The position numbers were made by a program, and so were the translations under genes. 64,000 bases of DNA from Sulfomarinibacter sp963741385 (GTDB taxonomy: Bacteria > Acidobacteriota > Thermoanaerobaculia > Thermoanaerobaculales > Sulfomarinibacteraceae). This document shows, one piece after another, positions 26,442-34,698 of this stretch (the first letter of the stretch is position 1; each line of letters begins with the position of its first letter). The stretch lies in assembly GCA_963741385.1 (NCBI GenBank), contig CAVUHO010000014.1, positions 372,001 through 436,000 on the forward strand. The letters run 5' to 3'. The notes beneath the pieces are model-generated. The model saw only the letters and a list, made by a program, of their open reading frames with translations, had not been told where the DNA came from and made no database searches.

Positions 26442-26945
26442 ATGGTGACGTGGGTCTTTCTCGCGGCAGCGGCCATCGCGATCCTGTTCGCGGTGATAGC
26501 CGTCGTCGCCCGCAACACCATGACCAACGTCCTCGCCCTGGTCGTCATGTTCTTTGCCATGGCCGCGGTGTTCGCGCTGCTCGGCATGGACTTCCTGGCC
26601 GCCGTCCAGGTCATTGTCTACTCGGGTGCGATCCTGGTGTTGTTCCTGTTCGTCATCATGCTGCTCAACATCCGCAGAATCGATCGCCTGGGCAGCGGCC
26701 GCGCGTTTCAGGCCCTGATCGGCACCCTGGTGGCGGCCGCTATCGGCGCCATGGTGCTGGTGATCGCCGGTCTCCTCGCCCCCGAACAGGGCGCGGTGCT
26801 GCCAGGCGCCGCCGCCGCGGGCACCGCGGTGCCGATCGGCAGGGCACTGCTCAGCACGCACCTCTTCGCGTTCGAGTTCATCACCCTGCTCCTGGTGGCG
26901 GCGATCGTCGGCGCAGTCTACCTGGGGAAGAAGGATCTGCGATGA
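26442..26945 (+). CDS. nuoJ: NADH-quinone oxidoreductase subunit J
   Basis: 167 residues with five predicted membrane helices. MDFLAAVQVIVYSGAILVLFLFVIML contains the pi-bulge segment conserved in NuoJ/ND6 (the stretch spans about residues 49-74). It is a membrane-arm subunit near the E-channel. The stop overlaps the nuoK start by four bases. Confidence 0.94.
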   Translation: MVTWVFLAAAAIAILFAVIAVVARNTMTNVLALVVMFFAMAAVFALLGMDFLAAVQVIVYSGAILVLFLFVIMLLNIRRIDRLGSGRAFQALIGTLVAAAIGAMVLVIAGLLAPEQGAVLPGAAAAGTAVPIGRALLSTHLFAFEFITLLLVAAIVGAVYLGKKDLR

Positions 26946-27289
26946 ACGCCTCCGACGTGGTCGCGATCCCCTACACCTGGGTGCTGGCCCTGTCGGCGGT
27001 TCTGTTTGCGATCGGGACCCTCGGGGTCCTCCTGCGCCGCAACGCCATCGCCATCTTCCTGTCCCTGGAGATCATGCTCAATTCGGCCAACCTGGCCTTT
27101 GCGGCCTTCGCCTTCCGCTACGCCTCCGGTCACGCGACGGCGGCTGCGGCCATCGACGGCCAGCTCTTCATCTTTTTCGTGATCGCCGTCGCGGCGGCCG
27201 AGGCGGCCGTCGGTCTGGCATTGTTCATCGCGTTGTATCGTCACAAGGAAACCATCGATGTGGACCGTTTCAACATACTCCGCTGGTAG
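26942..27289 (+). CDS. nuoK: NADH-quinone oxidoreductase subunit K
   Basis: 115 residues with three membrane helices. GVLLRRNAIAIFLSLEIMLN carries the conserved membrane Glu of NuoK/ND4L, and a second Glu occurs in VAAAEAAVGLALFIALYR. It is a proton-path subunit. ATG at 26942 overlaps nuoJ, and the stop abuts the nuoL GTG. The frame continues upstream through nuoJ but has no coding character there. Confidence 0.95.
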   Translation: MNASDVVAIPYTWVLALSAVLFAIGTLGVLLRRNAIAIFLSLEIMLNSANLAFAAFAFRYASGHATAAAAIDGQLFIFFVIAVAAAEAAVGLALFIALYRHKETIDVDRFNILRW

Positions 27290-29290
27290 GTGCCGGTGAT
27301 CCTCGGCGCCCTGTGGCTGATTCCCGCCGTGTGTCTCGCGGGCGCAGTGCTCAACCTCGCGTTGGGCGTCGTACGAGCTCCGAAACCGGTGGTGACCATC
27401 GTCGGCGTCGGGTCCGTGGGATGTGCCACCCTGTTCACCTCCGCGGCCGTATGGCAGTACCTTCACCAACCCATAGACGTCGTCGTCGAGCCCTACTTCA
27501 CGTGGATCTCTGCCGGCGGTATCACCATCGACGCGTCGCTGCAGCTGGACCCTCTGTCGGCGGTCATGGTCGCCTTTATCACCTCGGTCGGATTTCTGAT
27601 CCACGTGTACTCGGTGGGCTACATGCATGGCGAGAGCGACCGGGGCTATGCCCGCTACTTCGCCTACCTCAACCTCTTCATGTTCGCCATGCTGCTGCTG
27701 GTGTTGGGTTCCAACCTGGTGGTCCTGTTTGTCGGCTGGGAGGGCGTGGGCCTCTGTTCGTATCTCTTGATCGGTTACTACTACTCCAAGGCCGGTTGCG
27801 CCGCGGCGGGCAGCAAGGCCTTTATCGTCAACCGTATCGGCGACCTCGGATTTCTGATCGCGGTGTTCATCACCCTCGCGGTCTTCGGCAGCGTCGAGTA
27901 CCAGACGGTGTTCGCCGCCGCCGCCGGCCACCCCGGACAGTATGCGGCGGCGGCCACCGTGATCGGTCTGCTGCTCTTCGTCGGCGCCGTCGGTAAGTCG
28001 GCGCAGATCCCGCTCTACGTCTGGCTGCCCGACGCCATGGCCGGACCGACGCCGGTGTCGGCCCTGATCCACGCCGCCACCATGGTGACCGCCGGCGTTT
28101 ACATGGTGGTGCGGGCCAACGTCTTCTATCGCCTCAGCCCCACCGCGATGATCACGGTCGCCGTGGTCGGCGGGGTGACGGCGATTTTCGCCGCCACCAT
28201 AGGTCTGGTCCAGAACGACATCAAAAAGGTCCTCGCCTACTCCACCGTCTCGCAGCTCGGCTACATGTTTCTCGCGGTCGGAGTCGGAGCCTTTGTGGCC
28301 GCCATCTTCCACGTCGTCACCCACGCCTTTTTCAAGGCCTGTCTTTTCCTCGGTTCGGGTTCGGTGATCCACGCCTGTGACGGCGAGCAGGACATGCGAA
28401 GGATGGGCGGCCTGAGACGGCACATGCCGACCACCTACTGGACCTTTTTTGCCGCAGCCCTGGCGATCTCGGGGATTCCGCTGTTTGCCGGTTTCTTTTC
28501 CAAAGACGAGATCCTGACGCGGGTCTTTGCCGCCGGCGCGGGAGACCTCAACGGGTTCGGGCGGGTCTACACCGCGCTGTGGCTGCTGGGAATGGTGGCG
28601 GCCCTTCTGACCGCCTTCTACATGTTCCGTGCGCTTTTTATGACCTTCCGGGGCGACTACCGCGGCGGCGCCGAAAAGGAGCACCACCTCCACGAATCAC
28701 CGCGAACCATGACGCTGCCGCTGATCGTCCTCGGTGGTCTTTCCATCATCGGCGGTTTCGCGGGGTTTCCGGGCCAGCTCTTCGGCATTTCCGGCCTCAA
28801 CCTGATCGACAGATTCCTCGAACCGGTGATCCTGCCCCTCGGCGACGCTGCCCACCACGGGGCCGTGGCCGTCTCGGGACACGGTGCGCACGCCCTGACG
28901 CTGGAGGTCGAGTGGCTGCTGGTCCTCGTCTCGGTGGCCGTGGCGGTGGCCGGGATAGTGATCGCCCGGCGTTTCTATCTGGGGACCGAGGCCTTTGCCG
29001 CCCCCCGGAAGCTCGCCGAGCGGCTGCCCTTCGTCCACAGACTCCTGTTCAACAAGTACTGGATCGACGAACTGTACGGGGCCGTGATCATCGGTCCGAT
29101 CCGCCGTTTCGGCGTCTTCTGCTGGCGGGTCGTGGACGAACTCCTGATCGACACCGTTTTCGTCAACGGCTCGGCATTCGCCGTCGAACTCACCGGCGAC
29201 CTCCTGCGATTCACAACCACCGGCAATGTTCGCAACTATGCCATGACGGTGGCGTTGGCGGTCCTCGCCCTCGCGGTGCTGCTGTGGTGA
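27290..29290 (+). CDS. nuoL: NADH-quinone oxidoreductase subunit L, antiporter-like
   Basis: 666 residues. It has many membrane helices, with the signature VGWEGVGLCSYLLIGYYY (conserved Glu), KSAQIPLYVWLPDAMAGPTPVSALIHAATMVTAGVY (conserved Lys and His; the whole run spans about residues 236-272) and the lateral-helix C-terminal extension. It is the distal proton-pumping subunit. GTG at 27290 immediately follows the nuoK stop; no separate ribosome site is clear. Confidence 0.96.
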   Translation: MPVILGALWLIPAVCLAGAVLNLALGVVRAPKPVVTIVGVGSVGCATLFTSAAVWQYLHQPIDVVVEPYFTWISAGGITIDASLQLDPLSAVMVAFITSVGFLIHVYSVGYMHGESDRGYARYFAYLNLFMFAMLLLVLGSNLVVLFVGWEGVGLCSYLLIGYYYSKAGCAAAGSKAFIVNRIGDLGFLIAVFITLAVFGSVEYQTVFAAAAGHPGQYAAAATVIGLLLFVGAVGKSAQIPLYVWLPDAMAGPTPVSALIHAATMVTAGVYMVVRANVFYRLSPTAMITVAVVGGVTAIFAATIGLVQNDIKKVLAYSTVSQLGYMFLAVGVGAFVAAIFHVVTHAFFKACLFLGSGSVIHACDGEQDMRRMGGLRRHMPTTYWTFFAAALAISGIPLFAGFFSKDEILTRVFAAGAGDLNGFGRVYTALWLLGMVAALLTAFYMFRALFMTFRGDYRGGAEKEHHLHESPRTMTLPLIVLGGLSIIGGFAGFPGQLFGISGLNLIDRFLEPVILPLGDAAHHGAVAVSGHGAHALTLEVEWLLVLVSVAVAVAGIVIARRFYLGTEAFAAPRKLAERLPFVHRLLFNKYWIDELYGAVIIGPIRRFGVFCWRVVDELLIDTVFVNGSAFAVELTGDLLRFTTTGNVRNYAMTVALAVLALAVLLW

Positions 29291-29302
29291 GGGGGGTGAC
29301 CG

Positions 29303-30796
29303 GTGGCTGATCACACGCTGATCATCGTCCTGCTGGCGCCGGCGGCCTTCGCAGTTCTCCTGCTGCCGATCCCGCGAGAGTGGAAACGGGTCCACCGGGT
29401 GCTCACCATCATCGCGTCGTCGATCATGTTCGCCTTTTCGCTCAACCTGTGGACCGGCTTCGATGCCAACCACCCGGGCTTCCAGTTCGTCGAGTCCCAC
29501 GCGTGGATGCCGAAACTCGGGATCAGTTTTCACTTCGGCGTCGACGGCATCTCGATCCTCCTCGTACTCCTGACGACCCTGCTCCTGCCGGTGGTGGTGC
29601 TGGCGGCGTGGCGCCTGAACATCGAGCACATCAAGTCGCTCCACATTTCGCTGCTCCTCCTGACCACCGGGATGATCGGCACCTTTGTCGCCCTCGACCT
29701 GTTCCTGTTCTACATGTTCTGGGAGATCACCCTGATCCCCATGTACTTCATCATCGGCGTGTGGGGCGGGCCGCGCCGGATCTACGCCTCGGTGAAGTTC
29801 TTCCTGTTCACCATGGCGGGCTCGGTCCTGATGCTGGTGGCGGTGCTCTACCTGGCGTGGTTCCACCACCAGCAAACCGGCCTGTGGAGCTACAACTACC
29901 TCGACCTGCTCACGACCGCACCACTCCTCCCCGTTTCTGGAGGTCTGCTGGCGCCCGGTCTGCTGGTGTTCGCCGCGTTCGCCGTCGCATTCGCGGTCAA
30001 GATGCCGATCTTCCCATTCCACACCTGGCTGCCCGATGCCCACGTCGAGGCGCCCAGTACCGGTTCGGTGATTCTCGCCGGGGTGCTCCTGAAAATGGGC
30101 GCCTACGGTTTCATCCGGTTCAACCGCGCCCTGCTGCCCGACGCATGGGACGTTTTCGCCCCATTGCTGGTGGTGTTGGCGGTGATCGGCATCATCTACG
30201 GGGCGCTGGTTGCCATGGTCCAGATCGACGTCAAAAAGCTCGTTGCATACTCGTCGGTCAGCCACATGGGCTTTGTCATGCTCGGGCTGGCGGCCGGCAC
30301 CCAGGCCTCGACCCAGGGCGCGATCTTGCAGATGGTGAACCACGGTCTTTCCACCGGGGGCCTCTTCCTGGTCGTCGGGATGCTCTACCAGCGCCGCCAC
30401 ACGCGGTTGATCGCCGAGTTCGGTGGTTTGGCCGGCGTCATTCCGATCTTCACCGGGGTCTTTCTCTTTGTCACGCTGTCGTCGATCGGTCTGCCGGGGC
30501 TCAACGGCTTCATCGGTGAGTTCCTGATCCTCGGTGGATCGTGGAGCGTCTTCCCCTCAGCCGTGGTGTGCGCCGGCTTCGGCATCATTCTCGGTGCCGT
30601 CTACATGCTCTGGCTGGTCCAGCGGGTGTTCTGGGGCCCGCTCGAAAATCCTGCCAACCAGAGCCTGCCGGACCTCACAATTCGTGAGTTCTTCGTGATG
30701 TTCCCGCTGCTGGTCCTGATCGTGTGGATCGGCGTACACCCCATGACCTTCCTGTCGCCCATGGAGGCCTCCGTCCGCCTCCTGCTGGCGCGGTGA
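29303..30796 (+). CDS. nuoM: NADH-quinone oxidoreductase subunit M, antiporter-like
   Basis: 497 residues. FYMFWEITLIPMYFIIGVWGG contains the conserved Glu of the NuoM proton channel (about residues 134-154). KMPIFPFHTWLPDAHVEAP supplies the Lys and His residues. YSSVSHMGFVMLGL is also typical. It starts with GTG at 29303 after a G-rich ribosome site. It is a proton-pumping membrane-arm subunit between NuoL and NuoN. Confidence 0.96.
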   Translation: MADHTLIIVLLAPAAFAVLLLPIPREWKRVHRVLTIIASSIMFAFSLNLWTGFDANHPGFQFVESHAWMPKLGISFHFGVDGISILLVLLTTLLLPVVVLAAWRLNIEHIKSLHISLLLLTTGMIGTFVALDLFLFYMFWEITLIPMYFIIGVWGGPRRIYASVKFFLFTMAGSVLMLVAVLYLAWFHHQQTGLWSYNYLDLLTTAPLLPVSGGLLAPGLLVFAAFAVAFAVKMPIFPFHTWLPDAHVEAPSTGSVILAGVLLKMGAYGFIRFNRALLPDAWDVFAPLLVVLAVIGIIYGALVAMVQIDVKKLVAYSSVSHMGFVMLGLAAGTQASTQGAILQMVNHGLSTGGLFLVVGMLYQRRHTRLIAEFGGLAGVIPIFTGVFLFVTLSSIGLPGLNGFIGEFLILGGSWSVFPSAVVCAGFGIILGAVYMLWLVQRVFWGPLENPANQSLPDLTIREFFVMFPLLVLIVWIGVHPMTFLSPMEASVRLLLAR

Positions 30797-30809
30797 CGGG
30801 GAGGCAGCG

Positions 30810-32258
30810 ATGTTCACCCCGACCACCACCGATCTTCTCGCCCTGGCCCCGGAGATCATCCTCACGATCGCCGCCGGTCTGGTGCTCCTCATCGAAGCCT
30901 TCCTGCCCCCCGTCCGGCGCTACCTCTCCGAGCTCACGATGGTTGCGGTGGGTTGCGCCATCTGGTCCCGGATGACTCTGCCTCTGCCGGGAACGGTATG
31001 GTCCGGCAACCTTGCAATCGACGGACTCGCCTCGTATGTCGACCTCTACATCCTGGCGGCGGTGTTGTTGACGGTGTGGATGGCCGGCCCGTTCCTGCGC
31101 CGCGTCGGCGCCGACCATGGTGAGTTCTACACCCTCCTGCTGCTGGCCACGGTGGGCGCGATGGTGATGGCGTCGTCGGTCAATCTCCTGACCATCTTTC
31201 TCGGGCTCGAACTGCTGTCGATCCCGTTGTACGTCCTCAACGCCTTTCTTCGACGCACCGCAATCGGCCTCGAGGCCGGGCTCAAGTACTTCGTGGTCGG
31301 TGCGTTCGCCTCGGCCTTCGTGGTCTATGGGATGGCGCTGCTGTACGGCGCGACCGCCAGCATGAACCTGGTCGAAATCGGCAACCGGGTGGTCGCCGCG
31401 GGGGGGCTCAACCCGCTCACCGCCGTCGGTCTGGCGATGGTGGTCGGCGGCCTCGCCTTCAAGCTCGCGCTGGTTCCCTGCCATGCCTGGGCCCCCGACG
31501 TCTACCAGGGTTCGCCGACCCCCGTCACCGCCTTCCTGTCGGTGGTCCCGAAGGGCGCGGCCCTGATCGTACTGCTGCGGCTGGCGGTGGGCATGGAACT
31601 CCTGCAGTTGTCGCCGAGGTGGGTGATCGGCATCAGCATCGTCGCCGTCGCCTCGCAGTCGCTCGGCAACCTGGTGGCCATCGTTCAAAGGGATGTCAAA
31701 CGCATGCTCGCATACTCGGGAATTGCCCACATGGGGTACGCGTTGGTGGCGGTGATCGTCGCTGGCCCCGAAGGCGGAACGGCGTTGCTGGTCTACTTCG
31801 CCGCCTATAGCCTGATGAACATGGGCGCCTTCGCCGCGATCGCCCTGATGTCCGAGCGCGAGGACCGGCCGCACCTGATCGACGATCTCAAGGGGCAGGG
31901 TTACCACCGCCCGATGGCCGCCCTGACGTTGACGGTCTGTCTCTTCTCGCTCGCCGGCGTGCCGCCGTTTCTGGGTTTCACGGCCAAGTTCATGGTGTTC
32001 CGGGCAGCGGTCAACGCGGGTTTTGTGTGGCTCGCCGTCGTCGGCGTCCTCAACTCGCTCCTATCCGCTTTCTACTATCTTCGGGTAATCTACGCTCTGT
32101 ACATGGAACCGCTGCCCGAACGGGAACCGAGGCTGGAGCCATCGCTTCCCATCGCGGCAGTGGCGACATTCGCCGCTCTCAGCGTCCTCATCCTCGGAGT
32201 CTACCCGGGCCCCGTACTCGACGCCGCCGCGAGCGCTATTCTCAGTCTGGTGAGGTAA
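30810..32258 (+). CDS. nuoN: NADH-quinone oxidoreductase subunit N, antiporter-like
   Basis: 482 residues. LGLELLSIPLYVLNAF holds the channel Glu, FKLALVPCHAWAPDVYQGSPTPV the channel Lys and His, and YSGIAHMGYALVAV the conserved later helix. Start ATG at 30810 with GGGGAGG upstream. It is the last complex I gene, followed after 3 bp by rex. Confidence 0.96.
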   Translation: MFTPTTTDLLALAPEIILTIAAGLVLLIEAFLPPVRRYLSELTMVAVGCAIWSRMTLPLPGTVWSGNLAIDGLASYVDLYILAAVLLTVWMAGPFLRRVGADHGEFYTLLLLATVGAMVMASSVNLLTIFLGLELLSIPLYVLNAFLRRTAIGLEAGLKYFVVGAFASAFVVYGMALLYGATASMNLVEIGNRVVAAGGLNPLTAVGLAMVVGGLAFKLALVPCHAWAPDVYQGSPTPVTAFLSVVPKGAALIVLLRLAVGMELLQLSPRWVIGISIVAVASQSLGNLVAIVQRDVKRMLAYSGIAHMGYALVAVIVAGPEGGTALLVYFAAYSLMNMGAFAAIALMSEREDRPHLIDDLKGQGYHRPMAALTLTVCLFSLAGVPPFLGFTAKFMVFRAAVNAGFVWLAVVGVLNSLLSAFYYLRVIYALYMEPLPEREPRLEPSLPIAAVATFAALSVLILGVYPGPVLDAAASAILSLVR

Positions 32259-32261
32259 GAC

Positions 32262-32918
32262 ATGGCGGCCTACAAGCGACACATCGACACCGCGAATATC
32301 TCCGAGCTGACGATCTCCCGTCTTTCGATCTACCTCCGCTGCGTCGACCAGTTGATCGAAATCGGCATCGAAACGGTCTCGAGCCAGAACCTCGCCAAGA
32401 GGTTCAATCTCAATTCGGCCCAGATCCGCAAGGATCTCGCCTATTTCGGCGAGTTCGGCGTCCGCGGCGTGGGTTACAACGTGCGCGAGCTTCGCCAGTA
32501 CATCGTCGAAATCCTGGGCCTCGACCACGAACACCGCATCGCGATCGTCGGCGCCGGCAACCTCGGCTACGCCCTCGGCCACTACTCGGGTTTTTCCACC
32601 GGCAACTTTCTGGTGGTCGCGGTGCTGGACTCGGACCCGACGCGGATCGGCGACGCCACGCCGTCGGGTCTGCTGGTCGAAGACCAGGAGCGCCTGGCCG
32701 AGATCGTGACCCAACGCCACGTCGAAATCGGCGTCATCACGACGCCGGCCAACGCCGCCCAGAGGGTCTGCGACCAGATGGTCGCGGCCGGCCTGCGGAC
32801 GATCCTCAACTTCGCGCCGATCCGGGTCCGGGCGCCGGAAAACGTGCTGGCGAAAACCGTCGATCTCAAGGTCCACCTCGAGGAGCTCAGCTTTTTCCTC
32901 GCCCATCGCGATGAGTGA
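32262..32918 (+). CDS. rex: Redox-sensing transcriptional repressor Rex
   Basis: 218 residues. The N-terminal winged helix contains SRLSIYLRCVDQLIEIG and SAQIRKDLAYFGEFGVRGVGY, the Rex DNA-binding signature. The Rossmann domain has GAGNLG at 97-102 and binds NADH/NAD+. The C-terminal LNFAPIRVRAPENVLAKTVDL is the conserved domain-swap region. Rex leaves DNA when NADH is high and typically represses respiratory or fermentation genes. Its position 3 bp after nuoN implies co-transcription with complex I and probable feedback. No clear Rex operator could be seen in the 90 bp before nuoA. Confidence 0.96.
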   Translation: MAAYKRHIDTANISELTISRLSIYLRCVDQLIEIGIETVSSQNLAKRFNLNSAQIRKDLAYFGEFGVRGVGYNVRELRQYIVEILGLDHEHRIAIVGAGNLGYALGHYSGFSTGNFLVVAVLDSDPTRIGDATPSGLLVEDQERLAEIVTQRHVEIGVITTPANAAQRVCDQMVAAGLRTILNFAPIRVRAPENVLAKTVDLKVHLEELSFFLAHRDE

Positions 32919-32960
32919 GGGGTGGTGGACCCCGGTGGCGGGTGAGGCTACAGTAGTCTG

Positions 32961-34637
32961 ATGCAGGATCCTGAGACCATCGGCAAATACGAAGTCATCG
33001 AACAGGTCGCCGTCGGCGGTTTCGGGGTCATCTACAAGGGCTGGGATCCGTTCATCAAACGCACGGTGGCGATCAAGATGTGCGCCACCCCGGACGAGGA
33101 GGTCCGCCAGCGCTTCCAGCAGGAGGCCGAGTTCGTCGGCAATCTGGTCCACCGCAATATCACCCTGGTCTTCGATTACGGGGTGGAGGACGGGGTGCCG
33201 TACATCGTGCAGGAGTTTCTGACCGGCTTCGACGTCGACGAACTCCTCAAGGCCGGCGTCGTGCAGGGTGAAAGCTCGATCGTCTCGATCCTGTTACAGG
33301 TTGCGGAAGGCCTCGAGTTCGCCCACGAGCGGGGCATCGTCCACCGCGATATCAAGCCCTCGAACATCAGGGTGCTCGAGGACGGCACCGTCAAGATCAT
33401 GGACTTCGGTATCGCAAAATCGATTCTCGCCGCCAGCAAGCTGACCCAGACCGGCATCGCGCTCGGCACCGCCGGCTATCTCGCGCCCGAACAGATCCAG
33501 GGCCGGACCGTCGACGCCCGCACCGACATCTTCGCCCTCGGCGTGGTCGCCTACGAACTGGTCACCGGGGTCCGGCCGTTCGAAAGCGCCACCCTGAGCA
33601 ACGTCCTCTACAAGATCCTCAACGAAGAACCCGTCTACCCGTCGGACAGCGAGGTCCACTGCTCCCAGGATCTCGATCGCGTGATCCGCAGATGCCTGGC
33701 CAAGGAGCCTGCCGACCGGTTTCAAAACGCTGGCGAGCTGCTGGATGAACTGAGGAGGATCGCCGCCGACGCGATGCCGAACGCGGCCACCACCAAGGAA
33801 CTCACCACCGGCGTGCTGAGGCGGGTCATGAAGACGATGGGATCGGCCGCCGCCGAAGACACCACGAGGCGGGTACCCACTCCGAGGTCGTCTCAGAAAG
33901 GCCCGACGCCGACCCCCAGGGACACCAAGTTGCGCCGCACGTCGGAGGCGGTGGAGACCGAAGATGAGCGCCGCAGCCCGGTCGTTTACATTTTCTTCAT
34001 CCTGGTTGCCGTGCTGGTGGCCGCGGCAGCGACGCTGTACTTCTCGAAGGGTGCCCAGGACGTCGTTTTCGGCGAAGCCGGAGCGCCGTGGATTCCCACA
34101 TTCACCCCTACTCCGACCAGCACCCCGACGCGCACCATCACACCGACCGCCACCGCGACCCCGACCATCACGCCTGAACCGAGCCCAACGCCAACGCCCG
34201 CGCCCATAGCGGTCCGGCTGGTGGTCGATCCTCCTGCGAACGTGACGATCGACGGCCGGCCCTTCGGCGACGGCCTCACAGCCGGCGGTACGGTGCGGTT
34301 GCGCCCGGGAACCCATACATTCACCGTGGCGGTACCCGACTTCCCGACCAAGACCCTCACGCGAGAGGTTACCGGGCAGACCACGGTGCTCTCGCTTACA
34401 GTCGAAGTCGGGCAGCTCTCGGTGTTGTTGGATCCGACGCTGGCGCCGCCGGGTGGGGTCGCGTTTCTCGACGGCAACGCCCTCGGCCCGATCCCGCTCG
34501 TACGCTACAAGGTGGCCGCGGGTGAACACGAGTTGGTGGTTCGATGGGACGGCAAGCGCCCATACCGCAGCATGGTGGTGATTCCCCGCCTCCCCAACCC
34601 CGGTCTGCGCGTAGTGGTTGCCCCGCCTGCCAACTGA
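32961..34637 (+). CDS. Membrane Ser/Thr protein kinase with extracytoplasmic PEGA-like domain
   Basis: 558 residues. It has a Hanks-type kinase at 8-270: glycine loop VAVGGFGVIYKG, Lys39, HRD at 128-130, DFG at 148-150 and GTAGYLAPEQ. A juxtamembrane Thr/Arg-rich linker, one membrane helix (about 341-361) and a Pro/Thr-rich stalk (about 374-412) follow. The C-terminal beta domain begins with VVDPPANVTIDGRPFGDGL, which resembles PEGA, and a second related unit (FLDGNALGPIPL) follows. It would phosphorylate cytoplasmic proteins in response to envelope signals. It starts 42 bp after rex and may be in the same transcript, linking it to the TPR gene that follows. Confidence 0.93.
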   Translation: MQDPETIGKYEVIEQVAVGGFGVIYKGWDPFIKRTVAIKMCATPDEEVRQRFQQEAEFVGNLVHRNITLVFDYGVEDGVPYIVQEFLTGFDVDELLKAGVVQGESSIVSILLQVAEGLEFAHERGIVHRDIKPSNIRVLEDGTVKIMDFGIAKSILAASKLTQTGIALGTAGYLAPEQIQGRTVDARTDIFALGVVAYELVTGVRPFESATLSNVLYKILNEEPVYPSDSEVHCSQDLDRVIRRCLAKEPADRFQNAGELLDELRRIAADAMPNAATTKELTTGVLRRVMKTMGSAAAEDTTRRVPTPRSSQKGPTPTPRDTKLRRTSEAVETEDERRSPVVYIFFILVAVLVAAAATLYFSKGAQDVVFGEAGAPWIPTFTPTPTSTPTRTITPTATATPTITPEPSPTPTPAPIAVRLVVDPPANVTIDGRPFGDGLTAGGTVRLRPGTHTFTVAVPDFPTKTLTREVTGQTTVLSLTVEVGQLSVLLDPTLAPPGGVAFLDGNALGPIPLVRYKVAAGEHELVVRWDGKRPYRSMVVIPRLPNPGLRVVVAPPAN

Positions 34638-34698
34638 CCGGAATGAGGCGCGCAGCTGCGGAATGGACCTCGGGCTGAATTCGAGTTAGAGTGATGGC

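Noticed and set aside
25035..26861. Very long antisense open frames across nuoG-nuoJ and similar long frames opposite other genes
   Set aside because: High GC makes frames opposite real genes stay open; these have low-complexity composition and no recognisable motif.
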